A DNA stretch of 64,000 nucleotides from the NCBI GenBank assembly GCA_030407085.1, contig CM059584.1, forward strand, positions 130,175,501 to 130,239,500, written 5' to 3'. The notes beneath the pieces are model-generated. The model saw only the letters and a program-made list of their open reading frames with translations, did no database searches and had not been told where the DNA came from. The position numbers and the translations under genes were made by a program. The DNA comes from Trichopria drosophilae (Eukaryota; Arthropoda; Insecta; Hymenoptera; Diapriidae). Below are positions 1 through 9,642 of the stretch, in pieces (the first letter of the stretch is position 1; every line of letters begins with the position of its first letter).

Positions 1-1475
1 ATTCAAAAAGAATACTTCTTGAATGGTTTTATGAAATGAGAATTCTAAAAGAATTCTTTGTGAATGCTTAATAATATAACGAATGTCCGCTATAGTTATA
101 AAATTGAGAGTTAGATAACAATTCTTTTTGTAAATAGGTTTGATAAGAATTTTTTTAAATTTTAACATATTTAAAATTTAAGACCTCTTTGAAATTGTTT
201 AGACTTTCAAAATTATAAAATTTTCAAAATTAAAAGCTATTTTGTACATTTTTTTAATTTTCAACGTGTTAAATTTTCAAAATTTTCATGATTCATGTAT
301 CTATATTTGAACATTTGAATGCATTTCAGATTACTGGGAACTGCCTTACTAATACTTATATACACTCTAATTTGTAGTTGGCAAACCTAAATTTGTTATA
401 AAAGAATTCTTTTGTATTACTTCTTATATACTATATAAGTATAATTTCATGCGGACATTCGAGAAGTCATTAAGTAATCTTTTTTCAAAATTTATGCTTA
501 TTGGGAATATATATCCATTTCCCAAAAATGCATTTCCATATTATTTATAACTGCATTCGCCAATTAGTGTTAGACGAGCGAATTAAATAATGTATCCACA
601 TATCTATTTTTTTTTAACCCTTTAACGCCCGACTTTTTTAGAACAGTCCCAATAAGCCCACTTTCGGAATAAAGAATTCTTTAAGTAATCTCGAATGTCC
701 GCAATAAATCGTTAGTCATAAAGTATTGAAAACGTAGTCAAGAAGTAATCTTTATGAAAAAATGTGTAAATTGAAATACCATCGGTTAAAGGTAAAGTGT
801 TTCACAGTTATGATAAAAGTAGTCTTAAAGTATTCTTTGTTAACAAATTCATGGTACACGGTATGTGTGGCCATCTTGAACAGTCCGTCGACATCAGTGG
901 ATGATTCGAGCTCCCACCGCATTATGGTGATGCATAAAATGCCCTCCCAATAAACACAGATTTTGAAAAAAGAATACTTTATGACTTCTCGAAAGTCCTC
1001 ATGAAATTATACTTATAATGTATAAAACGTAATAAAAAAGAATTCTTTTATAACAAATTTGAGTTAGCGACCGAGTTTCTCGCAAGCGCACGAGTCTTGG
1101 GCAAGTTTGTATATAAGGAACATCCAAAAGTAGTAACAGTACAATAAACGCGACATGCTGTATGTTACGTATATGTATTATGTGCATTGTTACATTCGGA
1201 ATATATTTATCTCTCTCTTTCTCTCTCTCTCGATCTAAAAATTAATTCCATACTTATTAGTATACTTATTCAGTAAAAGAATTCTTTATGAACACTTAGT
1301 TATGGTTTGTGAAGAACATTTTTACAAAATGCTTTTAAAAAAAAGCATTCGTATCTAACTCTTAATTTAATAACTAAAGCGGACATTCGTAATTTTTTTA
1401 AGCATTCACAAAGAATTCTTCTGGAATTCTTCTTTCATAAAAGCATTCAAGAAGTATTCTTTTTGAATATTTCAA
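1..1475. repeat. Foldback element, left end cut by the window edge
   Basis: Positions 1-120 are closely similar to the reverse complement of about 1350-1475, and 365-480 resemble the reverse complement of about 955-1100, so the segment can fold back on itself. The motif CGAATGTCCGC recurs in both orientations (near 84, 452, 694 and 1380), together with AAGAATTCTTT palindromes. No coding frame is convincing. The left arm starts at the window edge, so the true end is probably outside. It is best read as a non-autonomous foldback or MITE-like element; the superfamily cannot be told. Confidence 0.6.
1210..1231. repeat. CT microsatellite
   Basis: Short CT dinucleotide run with one interruption, inside the right half of the foldback element. 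Confidence 0.8.
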
Positions 1476-1773
1476 CATTTCTTTTTGCTTATTGGGGTCG
1501 GATTCGTTTGAAATGTTACTCGGGGGTTTTTGGAGTCGCTGATTACAAATCTGATATCAGTTTTTAAAAATTCAAAATGGCGGATCCAATATGGTGGAGT
1601 AATTTTTTCAAATTGGTCAGATTCGTTTGAAACTTGTTACTCGGGGATTTTTGGGGTCGCTGATTACGAATCTGATATCAGTTTTTCAAAATTAAAAATG
1701 GCGGATCCAATATGACGAACTAATTTTTTCAAATTGGTCGGATTCGTTTGAAACTTGTTACCACACTGTAAAA

Positions 1774-2120
1774 AAAAATCGTGTAAAATTACAGTTGAGA
1801 ATGGGCTCGAAAATTACCCACTTTCAACGCAGTGAATTTACTATGTGGAACACAGTAAGTTTCCCTAAATATTGAAATATATTACTCGTTTGTAAAATTA
1901 CCACGTCCAACGTAGGCTCTAAAAATTACCTACGTTTGACGTAGTAAAAGTACAGCAGTCTAGTATTTTCCCTATGCTCGACGTCGTAAATTTACAATGC
2001 GGCGGTAAACCTCTAACCTCACTTGGGTAAAATTTCAACGCTCAACGTAGTGTTATTACCAAATTTTCATGATTGAAAATTACCATTGCATTGTAAATTT
2101 CATTTTCATTTTTTACAGTG
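1774..2120. mobile_element. MITE with CACTGTAAAAAA ends
   Basis: Begins CACTGTAAAAAA and ends TTTTTTACAGTG, with CA on both flanks. The interior carries repeated GTAAAATTAC/AACGTAG phrases and has no coding capacity. It resembles the smaller element at 16703-16894. It is inserted in the array of ATGGCGG modules, and its right end is duplicated within the adjoining palindrome. Confidence 0.55.
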
Positions 2121-2242
2121 CAGGGGGTTTTTGGGATCGCTGATTCCGAATATGAAATCAGCGATCCCAAAAACCCCCTGCACTGTAAAAAATGAAAATG
2201 AAATTTACAATGCAATGGTAATTTTCAATCATGAAAATTTGG
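2059..2242. repeat. Perfect inverted repeat, 87-bp arms
   Basis: Positions 2059-2145 are an exact reverse complement of 2156-2242, with a 10-base spacer (CCGAATATGA). The left arm contains the end of the MITE at 1774-2120 plus the start of an ATGGCGG-family module. The absence of mismatches in a repeat-rich region implies a recent inverted duplication, gene conversion, or an assembly artefact. Confidence 0.9.
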
Positions 2243-2442
2243 CCATTTTGAATTTTGAAAAACTGATTCCAGATTTGTAATCAGCGACCCCAAAAACGCC
2301 CGAGTAACAAGTTTCAAACGAATCCGACCAATTTGAAAAAATTTGTCCGTCATATTGGATCCGCCATTTTGAATTTTGAAAAACTAACTGCAGATTCGTA
2401 ATCAGCGACCCCAAAAACCCCCGAGTAATCATTTTCATTAGC

Positions 2443-3171
2443 TTAAGGGGTCTGTCTAGTAGCTCGCGCCGAAAAAAACGCGATTTTCGTGATTATTTCT
2501 TGGGATACTGCGGATAAAGGTAATGATATAAAAGTTATTAGGCTTAGTAAATGCACTTTTGAAATACATAAAAACATTTTGTTCTTTTATTTTATACATG
2601 TATTATGACCAAAAACGTCAACCAAACGAAACACCTCGAAAAGTAGGTAGGTCCGCCTTGTTGATAAAATCTCGGAGCTGTGTTGTCTGAAACAAAAAAA
2701 TCAAAGTGCTTTCGGTTTGGTATGACAATGGCAATGTCCCCTGTGAATTTTGTTCAATTATTTTAAAAAATAAAAAAATGGTGAAGAAAAAACAAAAAAT
2801 TTTCAAAAAACCGGTTTTTTTTTCGCCGATTTTTGAAAAAATAATATAGTTAAATTCAAAATTTTTGAAAAAAATTTATAGGGGTTATAGCGATAGGTTT
2901 AAAGAATATGTGTTTCAAATTTCATAAGGATCGGTCGAGTAGTTTCGAAAATTTCATCAACAAGGCGAGTAAAAGCGTTGTTTCGAGAAAAACGCGTTTA
3001 AAGTTTTTTGTACATGAACTTCTTAAAAAAAAATTACTTACACCTAGTCAGCGATGCCTGGACCGTACAAAATTCCTTATCACACAATATTTCTTAATAT
3101 ATTTACTTTCGAAAAAAGTAAAAAACAAAAAACCGATTTTTCAAAAGTGAGTTACCAGACAGACCCCTTAA
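2443..3171. mobile_element. TTAA-flanked MITE, copy 1
   Basis: The 729-bp unit starts TTAAGGGGTCTGTCTAGTA and ends with the inverted counterpart CAGACAGACCCCTTAA, giving terminal inverted repeats of about 20 bp with two mismatches. TTAA at both borders fits a piggyBac-type target duplication, although the GGGG start is atypical. There is no transposase frame; short open frames inside are chance. A second copy lies at 59338-60006. Confidence 0.75.
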
Positions 3172-3540
3172 CTTTATTCAATTTTTGATTTTCTGTTTTT
3201 TTTTTGTAAATCTTGCCACAAAATTTTTTTTTTATTAGTGTAATAATTAAAAAAATGTTAATTTTTTATTGCAATATAAATTTTTTTCACTAAGTAGGAT
3301 AAATTTGTAGGTGTTGGGTATTTGGAAACCGAAAATATTCCAATTTTTGTGAAAGTTATGAAGTTTTGAAGTCAAAAGTGGTTTCGATCGAAACCGCTGG
3401 GCATTTAAGGGTTAAGTATTATCAAACGATGGAATAAAACTTCGTTGCACTTTTTATAAACCAAACTATGTATATATTATATCTAGAAAATACTCCCTGT
3501 TTCAACTATTCGTTATTTATACTTTATTTCATAACAATAG

Positions 3541-3615
3541 CTGTAGTTGAGTGATTATGGCTTGGAAGTGCTGCGCGGGGGACCGGGGTCGATTCTCGGT
3601 TGGAACAGTTTTTTT
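3541..3615 (+). mobile_element. tRNA-derived SINE head
   Basis: The sequence has a tRNA-like D region (AGTGATTATGGCTTGG) and a T-arm-like hairpin, CCGGG-GTCGATT-CTCGG, close to the box B consensus. A run of T follows, a possible RNA polymerase III stop. Acceptor and anticodon stems do not form a proper cloverleaf, so it is not a functional tRNA gene. It abuts the truncated left end of the CCCAGC element. Confidence 0.6.
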
Positions 3616-5835
3616 TTTTTTATTTACTATAGGATTACAAAGAATTGAAACGTATTCAATACGAAAATGGACAGATTCCGGATTTTCTTTATCAGTTGTT
3701 GGGTTGTTTTGCACGTGTTATATAACGTATTATTTTTATTATGTAACAAGGTCGATTGAAATTTATTCATGACATCACGTTTGAATTAGCTTTCTTAACT
3801 TCTTGAATGAATTTCAAGAAAAAATAAGTTTCAGTTACTTTTAATGGTTAATAGTTTGTAGAAAGTTGTTCGCTTCAATGATTTTGAATGGCGAAAAAGT
3901 AATAGAAAAAGTGTCACCGTTAATGAATTTCAATAGAATATTGCAAATAGTAGTTGGAGATTAAATTAATTCTAATGGAGGAATAGTTATTTATGCTTCA
4001 AATAAATTAATTTCAATAAATTTGAATTATAAAAAAGTAAAACATGAAACATAATATCTGAAGTATATTTTTTAAAACCATCATCATTAAGTATATGATA
4101 ACCAACTCATTAGATATAATTAAATTTGGTAGGATTTAATAACCCCAAAACTTTTTTGTTTAATATCCAATATTTATCACATCGGAAAGCATTTCCGAAT
4201 AAACGAAAATGGATAGAAATTTATTGAAATTAATTGAAATTTTTACTCGCCAATACGGATTGTTGATTTTAGCAAATCTATTTAAATTCTGAATTCGTTT
4301 GTATTCCTGTACATGTATTGCCCTGCTTCGATGTATTCAGTGAAATCAATTACAAGATGGAAGTTGTAGTCTATTCATTTCAATTCCAATAAATAGAATT
4401 CGCCAATGTTATTTGAGATTCAATTGAATCCTTCGTAAAATGAGAGGTTATGTCAATTTATTTGAATTCAGGACGTAGAATTGGAAAGACAATCTTTCAA
4501 TAATTGTGTATTTCTTTCAAAATCAGATTACTTTTTATTCTTTTAACAGAATGGGCAACTTTAATTATTCCTTGTTATTAAATAATGGATATAACTTTTT
4601 TCTAAGTAGGCGATTATCACTTTAATACGCATAACACATAAAATATGATAAATAACCAATTATTTAAAAATATTAATATTATGAGAAAATGTTTTTTCCG
4701 GGTTTCGTTAGAGAGTTAAGTTTAATTGTATGATAATTTTTCAATTATTTATGACCCACTTTCGTTTATTTTAAATTAAAACCCTGCTTTTTAAATTTAT
4801 TTTAAGGGGGTTTTAAAATCGTCACTTGATAAGACAGTAATCTACACTTAAATCTACTCTTAAGATCTCTTAAAAAGCATAGCAAAGAAATTAATTGAGA
4901 ATTGACCGAGTACTTTCGGAAATAAGTAAAAATCGTTTATGTCCGAAAATGCTCGGTCAATTCTCAATTAATTTCATTGGTACTTTTTGGTATAGTGATT
5001 ATAATTACTCCCGCTAAACAATATTCCGTTACAGCAATATCTTTGAAACGTCGCATTATAGCCATGCGACCAAACTTGTTTCATTGCAAAAACATTTTTG
5101 GGACGTCCTTGGAACCAGAAATGTCCTGCCACATTTACGGTTTTTAAATAACGTTTCATTCGTAACGTACCTGCGACGTTTGAAAACTATACATCCAACG
5201 TTGTAAAAACGTTACATTAAACGGTCATAAATAAAAATTATAAGAAATTCGACGAATTATTTTATTCAATTCGAATTTTATTATTATTTATGTACCGTTA
5301 GATATGTTATGAAAGAATGTAGTTTTATAATTTTACTCGGGTCTACCGGTTACAACGCTGACGTCTTAACCACTACGCTACGCTCGCATACGTATATTAC
5401 CATGCGAACGAGAGCTCTTATACTCAATCGTAGAAGGCTTCTTGATAAATGCGGGTTTAGTTTAAACAAGATATGTTTAATTAATTTTGTCATTTCTATA
5501 TTGGGAATAATAATATTTTAATATTATTTGACTATTTTGTAGTAATTTATTGTAATTTAAATAAATATTTTTAAGATATCCGTATAATATTTTTTTTAAA
5601 CGAAATGGATTAATAGACAATGTTTAAAAAAATGTAAAGTTAATTGACACACGTATATTTTACAAATGCACTACTTGGAAATAAGTTATGAAATTACGCG
5701 GATATTAAAATTAACACAAGTGAACCACTTTTTAAATTATGAATTAAATTTAATACAATTTACATTAAAAATAATAAGGTGCGAGTTATTTTTCTGGACA
5801 AGTGACGGAAATTTACAAATTTTGTACATAAATAT

Positions 5836-7140
5836 CCCGCTAAACAATATTCCGTTACAGCAACATCTTTGAAACGTCGCATTATAGCCATGCGACCAAA
5901 CTTGTTTCATTGCAAAAACATTTTTGGGACGTCCTTGGGACCAGAAATGTCCTGCCACATTTACGGTTTTTAAATAACGTTTCATTCGTAACGTACCTGC
6001 GACGTTTGAAAACTATACATCCAACGTTGTAAAAACGTTACATTAAACGGTCATAAATAAAAATTATAAGAAATTCGACGAATTATTTTATTCAATTCGA
6101 ATTTTATTATTATTTATGTACCGTTAGATATGTTATGAAAGAATGTAGTTTTATAATTTTACTCGCAAATAAATCTATGAATCTAAGAAAAATCCGTCCC
6201 GACCGAGGATCGAACCCGGGTCTACCGGTTACAACGCTGACGTCTTAACCACTACGCTACGCTCGCATACGTATTACCATGCGAACGAGAGCTCTTATAC
6301 TCAATCGTAGAAGGCTTCTTGATAAATGCGGCTTTAGTTTAAACAAGATATGTTTAATTAATTTTGTCATTTCCATATTGGGAATAATAATATTTTAATA
6401 TTATTTGACTATTTTGTAGTAATTTATTGTAATTTAAATAAATATTTTTAAGATATCCGTATAATATTTTTTTTAAACGAAATGGATTAATAGACAATGT
6501 TTAAAAAAATGTAAAGTTAATTGACACACGTATATTTTACAAATGCACTACTTGGAAATAAGTTATGAAATTACGCGGATATTAAAATTAACACAAGTGA
6601 ACCACTTTTTAAATTATGAATTAAATTTAATACAATTTACATTAAAAATAATAAGGTGCGAGTTATTTTTCTGGACAAGTGACGGAATATTAAAATTAAC
6701 ATAAGTGAACCAATTTTTAAATTATGCATTAAATTTAATACAATTTACATTAAAAATAATAAGGTGCAAGTTATTTTTGAAGTTATTGAAGGCGAAGTCT
6801 GAGATGGAACCGGTCGAAACGATTGAATTTATGCAATAAATCATGTCTACGAAACGTTGCATTCGTAACATTACATGAATGTTACGTTAGTAACCTGAAT
6901 GCGACGTTTTAAATTTCCTTGGTGATTTTGTGACGTTGCAGAAACGATTCCATAAAACGTTTTTAAAACTGTTATAAAGTGACATTCTGGTAATGTTACG
7001 CATTAGCTTTGTGTATTTAGATATTGTGCAACGTTGTGTAAACGGCATCAAGAAGTTGTTACGAAACGTTACGTTTTTGCCATAAATGGGATAACATGTA
7101 ACGTTTCATTTACGTTACATGTTTAGCGGGATATTAAAAG
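5836..7140 (+). mobile_element. CCCGCTAAACA-ended transposon, inner copy
   Basis: A complete 1305-bp copy with TIRs CCCGCTAAACA/TGTTTAGCGGG, flanked by ATAT on both sides (5832-5835 and 7141-7144). Its left block 5836-6690 matches 5010-5825 with only about five substitutions and one 54-bp length difference, and its right block 6791-7140 matches 7509-7848 almost perfectly. About 6687-6776 is a degenerate tandem duplication of about 6580-6670. The identity indicates very recent transposition into a sibling copy. Confidence 0.75.
6194..6266 (-). mobile_element. tRNA-like SINE head inside the transposon
   Basis: On the minus strand, GCGTAGCGTAGTGGTTAAGA matches box A and GGGTTCGATCCTC matches box B. 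The T-arm pairs as CCGGG/CTCGG around TTCGATC. The acceptor ends do not pair, so this is a tRNA-derived promoter region, not a tRNA gene. In the outer copy (5338-5387) a 54-bp deletion removes box B and the 3' part. Confidence 0.65.
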
Positions 7141-8244
7141 CGAACGAGTTTTTTAAAATAAATACACTGTATATATAAAATGCATATTCTCTAAATATTA
7201 CAAAACCCGTTTCAATTTCAAATGTGAAGTATAACAATAGTTAAATTTCACTTCATTGCAGTCTCAGCCTCAAATTACTCTATATTTTAAATTAATTTTT
7301 GTAGTAATATTACAAAAAAAATATTGAATTTAATGGACATCAATGTATTTAAGTTACACACGTATAAGAAATAAAAAGAACAAAATTAATAATAGCAAAT
7401 AATATTATGCACCAGAAAAAAGAATAACTATAAGAAGAAAAAGATTGCATGTAAATCATGCTAATATGCGAAAATAAATGCTGCATTCGAAAGCTTCCGA
7501 ATCTTGATGGCGAAGTCTGAGATGGAACCGGCCGAAACGATAGAAGATATGCAACAAATCATGTCTACGAAACGTTGCATTCGTAACATTACATGAATGT
7601 TACGTTAGTAACCTGAATGCGACGTTTTAAATTTCCTTGGTGATTTTGTGACGTTGCAGAAACGATTCCATAAAACGTTTTTAAAACTGTTATAAAGTGA
7701 CATTCTGGTAATGTTACGCATTAGCTTTGTGTATTTAGATATTGTGCAACGTCGTGTAAACGGCATCAAGAAGTTGTTACGAAACGTTACGTTTTTGCCA
7801 TAAATGTGATAACATGTAACGTTTCATTTACGTTACATGTTTAGCGGGCTTGTACGGAACCCAAATTTTAAAAAATCGATTCAATCATTTTTAATGTAGA
7901 TTTTTGAGCGTAGATTACTACCATATCAACTGACGACTTTCCCCAACTCTTTTATGAAAGAATGGAAAATCAGAATTCGAAAGAATTCAAGATTTCAATG
8001 TATTCCAATCCATATTCGTTTGCTGTCATTTTAAGGTTATGTTCACTTCATTGATAGAGATTAATTCATATTTTGAATTTTTTTCCATGCAAAATGATTA
8101 TACGCTTCAATTACACAGTATGAATAGAAAATTATTTAACCCTGAACATTCTAATTTATTTAAATTCTTATACACGGAATTAAGGATCCGGATTCAAAAA
8201 AATTCAAATTTTCAATTTATTTTAATCCATTTTCGATTGCTGGG

Positions 8245-8700
8245 TTAGGTGGTTTCAGCTATTTTTGAAGAGTTTTACTAACACTGAATAAAAATGAGTA
8301 ATGAAAGTCTTTCAACATTAGTAACTTTTGGCTGTTATTTCCACTAATTTTATATATTCCGTATTTTATAATAATTTTGTATGATACAAGTATCCAAAAC
8401 TATTATTTTTATTTAAGTCAATTACGTACAATAAAAAAAATCAAAATTTCGAACAAAAATTTAATGTTTTACTAATTGAATAGTAGGTATTTAAAAAATG
8501 AATCGGCGATAATCAACTCATTAAATATAATTAAAATTGAATAAAAATCTTTCAGGAATTGTAATCTAAAGAACCTAATATAATCTACCGAAATGCTATG
8601 TGCTTATCACTTGGTATTACATATTTCGTAATTTTATACATTATATAAAAAAGTTTCTCGAAGATCTTAGTAAAAAATAATTGCCCGAATATTAATTCGC
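8245..8700. other. AT-rich, no recognisable feature
   Basis: Between the CCCAGC element and the GC-richer block upstream of the TJAP1-like start. I see only AT-rich sequence with scattered short A and T runs. It may hold distal promoter sequence. Confidence 0.4.
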
Positions 8701-8740
8701 ACGATGAAACTCAATTTTAATTTCTTAGAAACTCTAAAAA

Positions 8741-9311
8741 ATGGAAACTTTTTTTAGTTCGCGTCTTTCCCGCCTCAGCGCCTATGTACAGGGGGATCCC
8801 GTACTGAATTCTGATTGGTCGAAGTATGTAGTTGAAGTAATCATTCCGCTGGAACAAAACAAATCGAGCGAAATTCCACCTAGCGATAAGCGACGTAAAA
8901 ATACGGGGGTCTTCTTCGAAGTGACGTATGCCCCCAGGAAAACGTTCGTAAATGTGGAAAATAAATGTTTTCATTATGTGGCAGAAAACAAAGACGACGG
9001 GATTTTCCACTTTCGGGTCGTGAAATTGACAGTCCGAGCGGGGCTTGACGATTTTCGGAGTTGGAGAAACAACATATCGAATTGTTCTGGCAACGAGAAT
9101 GTCGCGCACAAAACTAAATCGTGGCCGTTGTCGATTTACCACGATTTAGTGCTGCTCCAGGAGGTGAAGAAGTCATCGTCCGGACGCCGGCAATCAAGGA
9201 GGAAAACTGTCTGGAGTACCTCAAATAACAGGGTTATGAGGTCCCAGTGTCGAAGCTTGACAATTTCTCCTTATATTTTCAGCGATTTAGCTTTTCTTTT
9301 AGAAGCATATT
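8741..9311 (+). promoter_or_regulatory. Probable promoter/5' leader of the TJAP1-like gene
   Basis: This block is visibly richer in G, C and CpG than its surroundings and ends immediately before a well-placed ATG at 9312. It also contains a 193-codon plus-strand open frame (8741-9322) and a 141-codon minus-strand frame. Neither resembles a known protein, and the plus frame overlaps the proposed start codon out of frame. A splice acceptor-like CTCCTTATATTTTCAG ends at 9282 and a donor-like GAG|GTGAAG lies at 9164, so a short leader intron is possible. The 193-codon frame could instead be a long upstream ORF or a separate small coding exon. Confidence 0.4.
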
Positions 9312-9329
9312 ATGGCAGATAAATGCAAG
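9312..9329 (+). CDS. TJAP1: Proposed first coding exon, TJAP1-like
   Basis: Six codons starting at ATG 9312 (A at -3 and G at +4, a good initiation context) encode MADKCK. The exon ends at AAG followed by GCAAGT, the exact consensus for a GC-AG intron donor. Joining in phase 0 to the exon at 18719 places CK next to ECGCVCKLC, so that a CxxCxCxxCxxC cluster spans the junction. That continuity is the main support. The exon is too short to prove from sequence alone, and transcript evidence would be needed. Alternative: the real first exon lies elsewhere in or upstream of the window. Confidence 0.55.
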
Positions 9330-9642
9330 GCAAGTACCGTTTCATAATCTTATCTCCACAGCTATCGATGTCATTACATTTTGATTACGCTGCAATATAA
9401 CTATAGAAATTATTGATATTGCAGCAGTGATCATTTGTAGCGTCATCGTGGTCGTCACATTAAACAAACAAGGTATTTGTAGTACTTTTGTAAATTACCT
9501 TACGACATTGTTAAGTATAAAAACATTTATTTTCTAATATTCCTTATACGAGAAATCGTAAATCATTCTGCTAAGTTCGACTTTCGTTTCTTAATAATTC
9601 CTGTATTGTGTCATAAAATTAATACCATTTATGCTTCTGCAC

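Larger units (their letters stand above)
1495..2440. repeat. ATGGCGG modules in inverted arrangement
   Basis: Units of roughly 110 bp carry the phrases GTCGCTGATTACGAATCTGA and AAAATGGCGGATCCAATATG. They run plus at about 1495-1600 and 1614-1760 and minus at about 2241-2330 and 2330-2430. The two orientations flank a CACTGTAAAA-ended insertion and a perfect palindrome. The same module recurs about twenty times across the window. Confidence 0.75.
614..3415. mobile_element. Candidate TTAA-ended composite element
   Basis: TTAACCCTTTAACGCCC at 614 and, in inverted orientation, GGGCATTTAAGGGTTAA ending at 3415 form imperfect terminal inverted repeats starting with TTAACCC, as in piggyBac-type elements. 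Between them lie the ATGGCGG modules (1495-2440) that also sit inside the better defined TTAA element at 38472-39306. The left end falls within the spacer of the foldback repeat at 1-1475, so the nesting order is not simple and the pairing of these two ends is uncertain. No transposase frame is present. Bases 3172-3400 are AT-rich filler, and 3416-3540 show nothing recognisable. Confidence 0.35.
5010..7848 (+). mobile_element. CCCGCTAAACA-ended transposon, outer copy
   Basis: Starts CCCGCTAAACA at 5010 and ends with its inverted form TGTTTAGCGGG at 7848. Both ends are rich in AACGT/ACGTTAC motifs, like subterminal transposase-binding repeats. The copy is split at about 5835 by another copy of the same family and resumes at 7141, leaving about 1.5 kb of its own sequence. 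No transposase frame is visible. The target duplication is unclear (CT at most). The superfamily is not recognised. Confidence 0.7.
3752..8244 (+). mobile_element. CCCAGC-ended element, copy 1, interrupted
   Basis: About 3752-5009 plus 7849-8244 match, in opposite orientation, the element at 22693-24263. Shared traits are repeated GAATTTCAATG phrases, an internal palindrome with CTCGGTCAATTCTCAA near 4890-4980, the continuation CCCAAATTTTAAAAA at 7860, and a right end TTTTCGATTGCTGGG at 8244. Removing the 2.84-kb insertion leaves about 1.65 kb, close to the 1.57 kb of the other copy. The left terminus is missing about 30 bases. It is non-coding, and the copies are well diverged, so the insertion is old. 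Confidence 0.6.

Noticed and set aside
3541..3615. Functional tRNA gene
   Set aside because: Degenerate box B and no complete cloverleaf; followed by T run as in SINE heads.
6194..6266. Functional tRNA gene
   Set aside because: Box A and B and the T-arm are present, but the acceptor stem does not pair and the sequence lies within a duplicated transposon.
6789..6825. Hammerhead ribozyme at CTGAGATGG...GGTCGAAAC
   Set aside because: The core reads CTGAGAT and lacks the CTGANGA spacing, and no stem II forms cleanly.
8717..9142. 141-codon minus-strand protein
   Set aside because: Shadow of the GC-rich leader block; no domain and it crosses a region better explained as the 5' end of the plus-strand gene.
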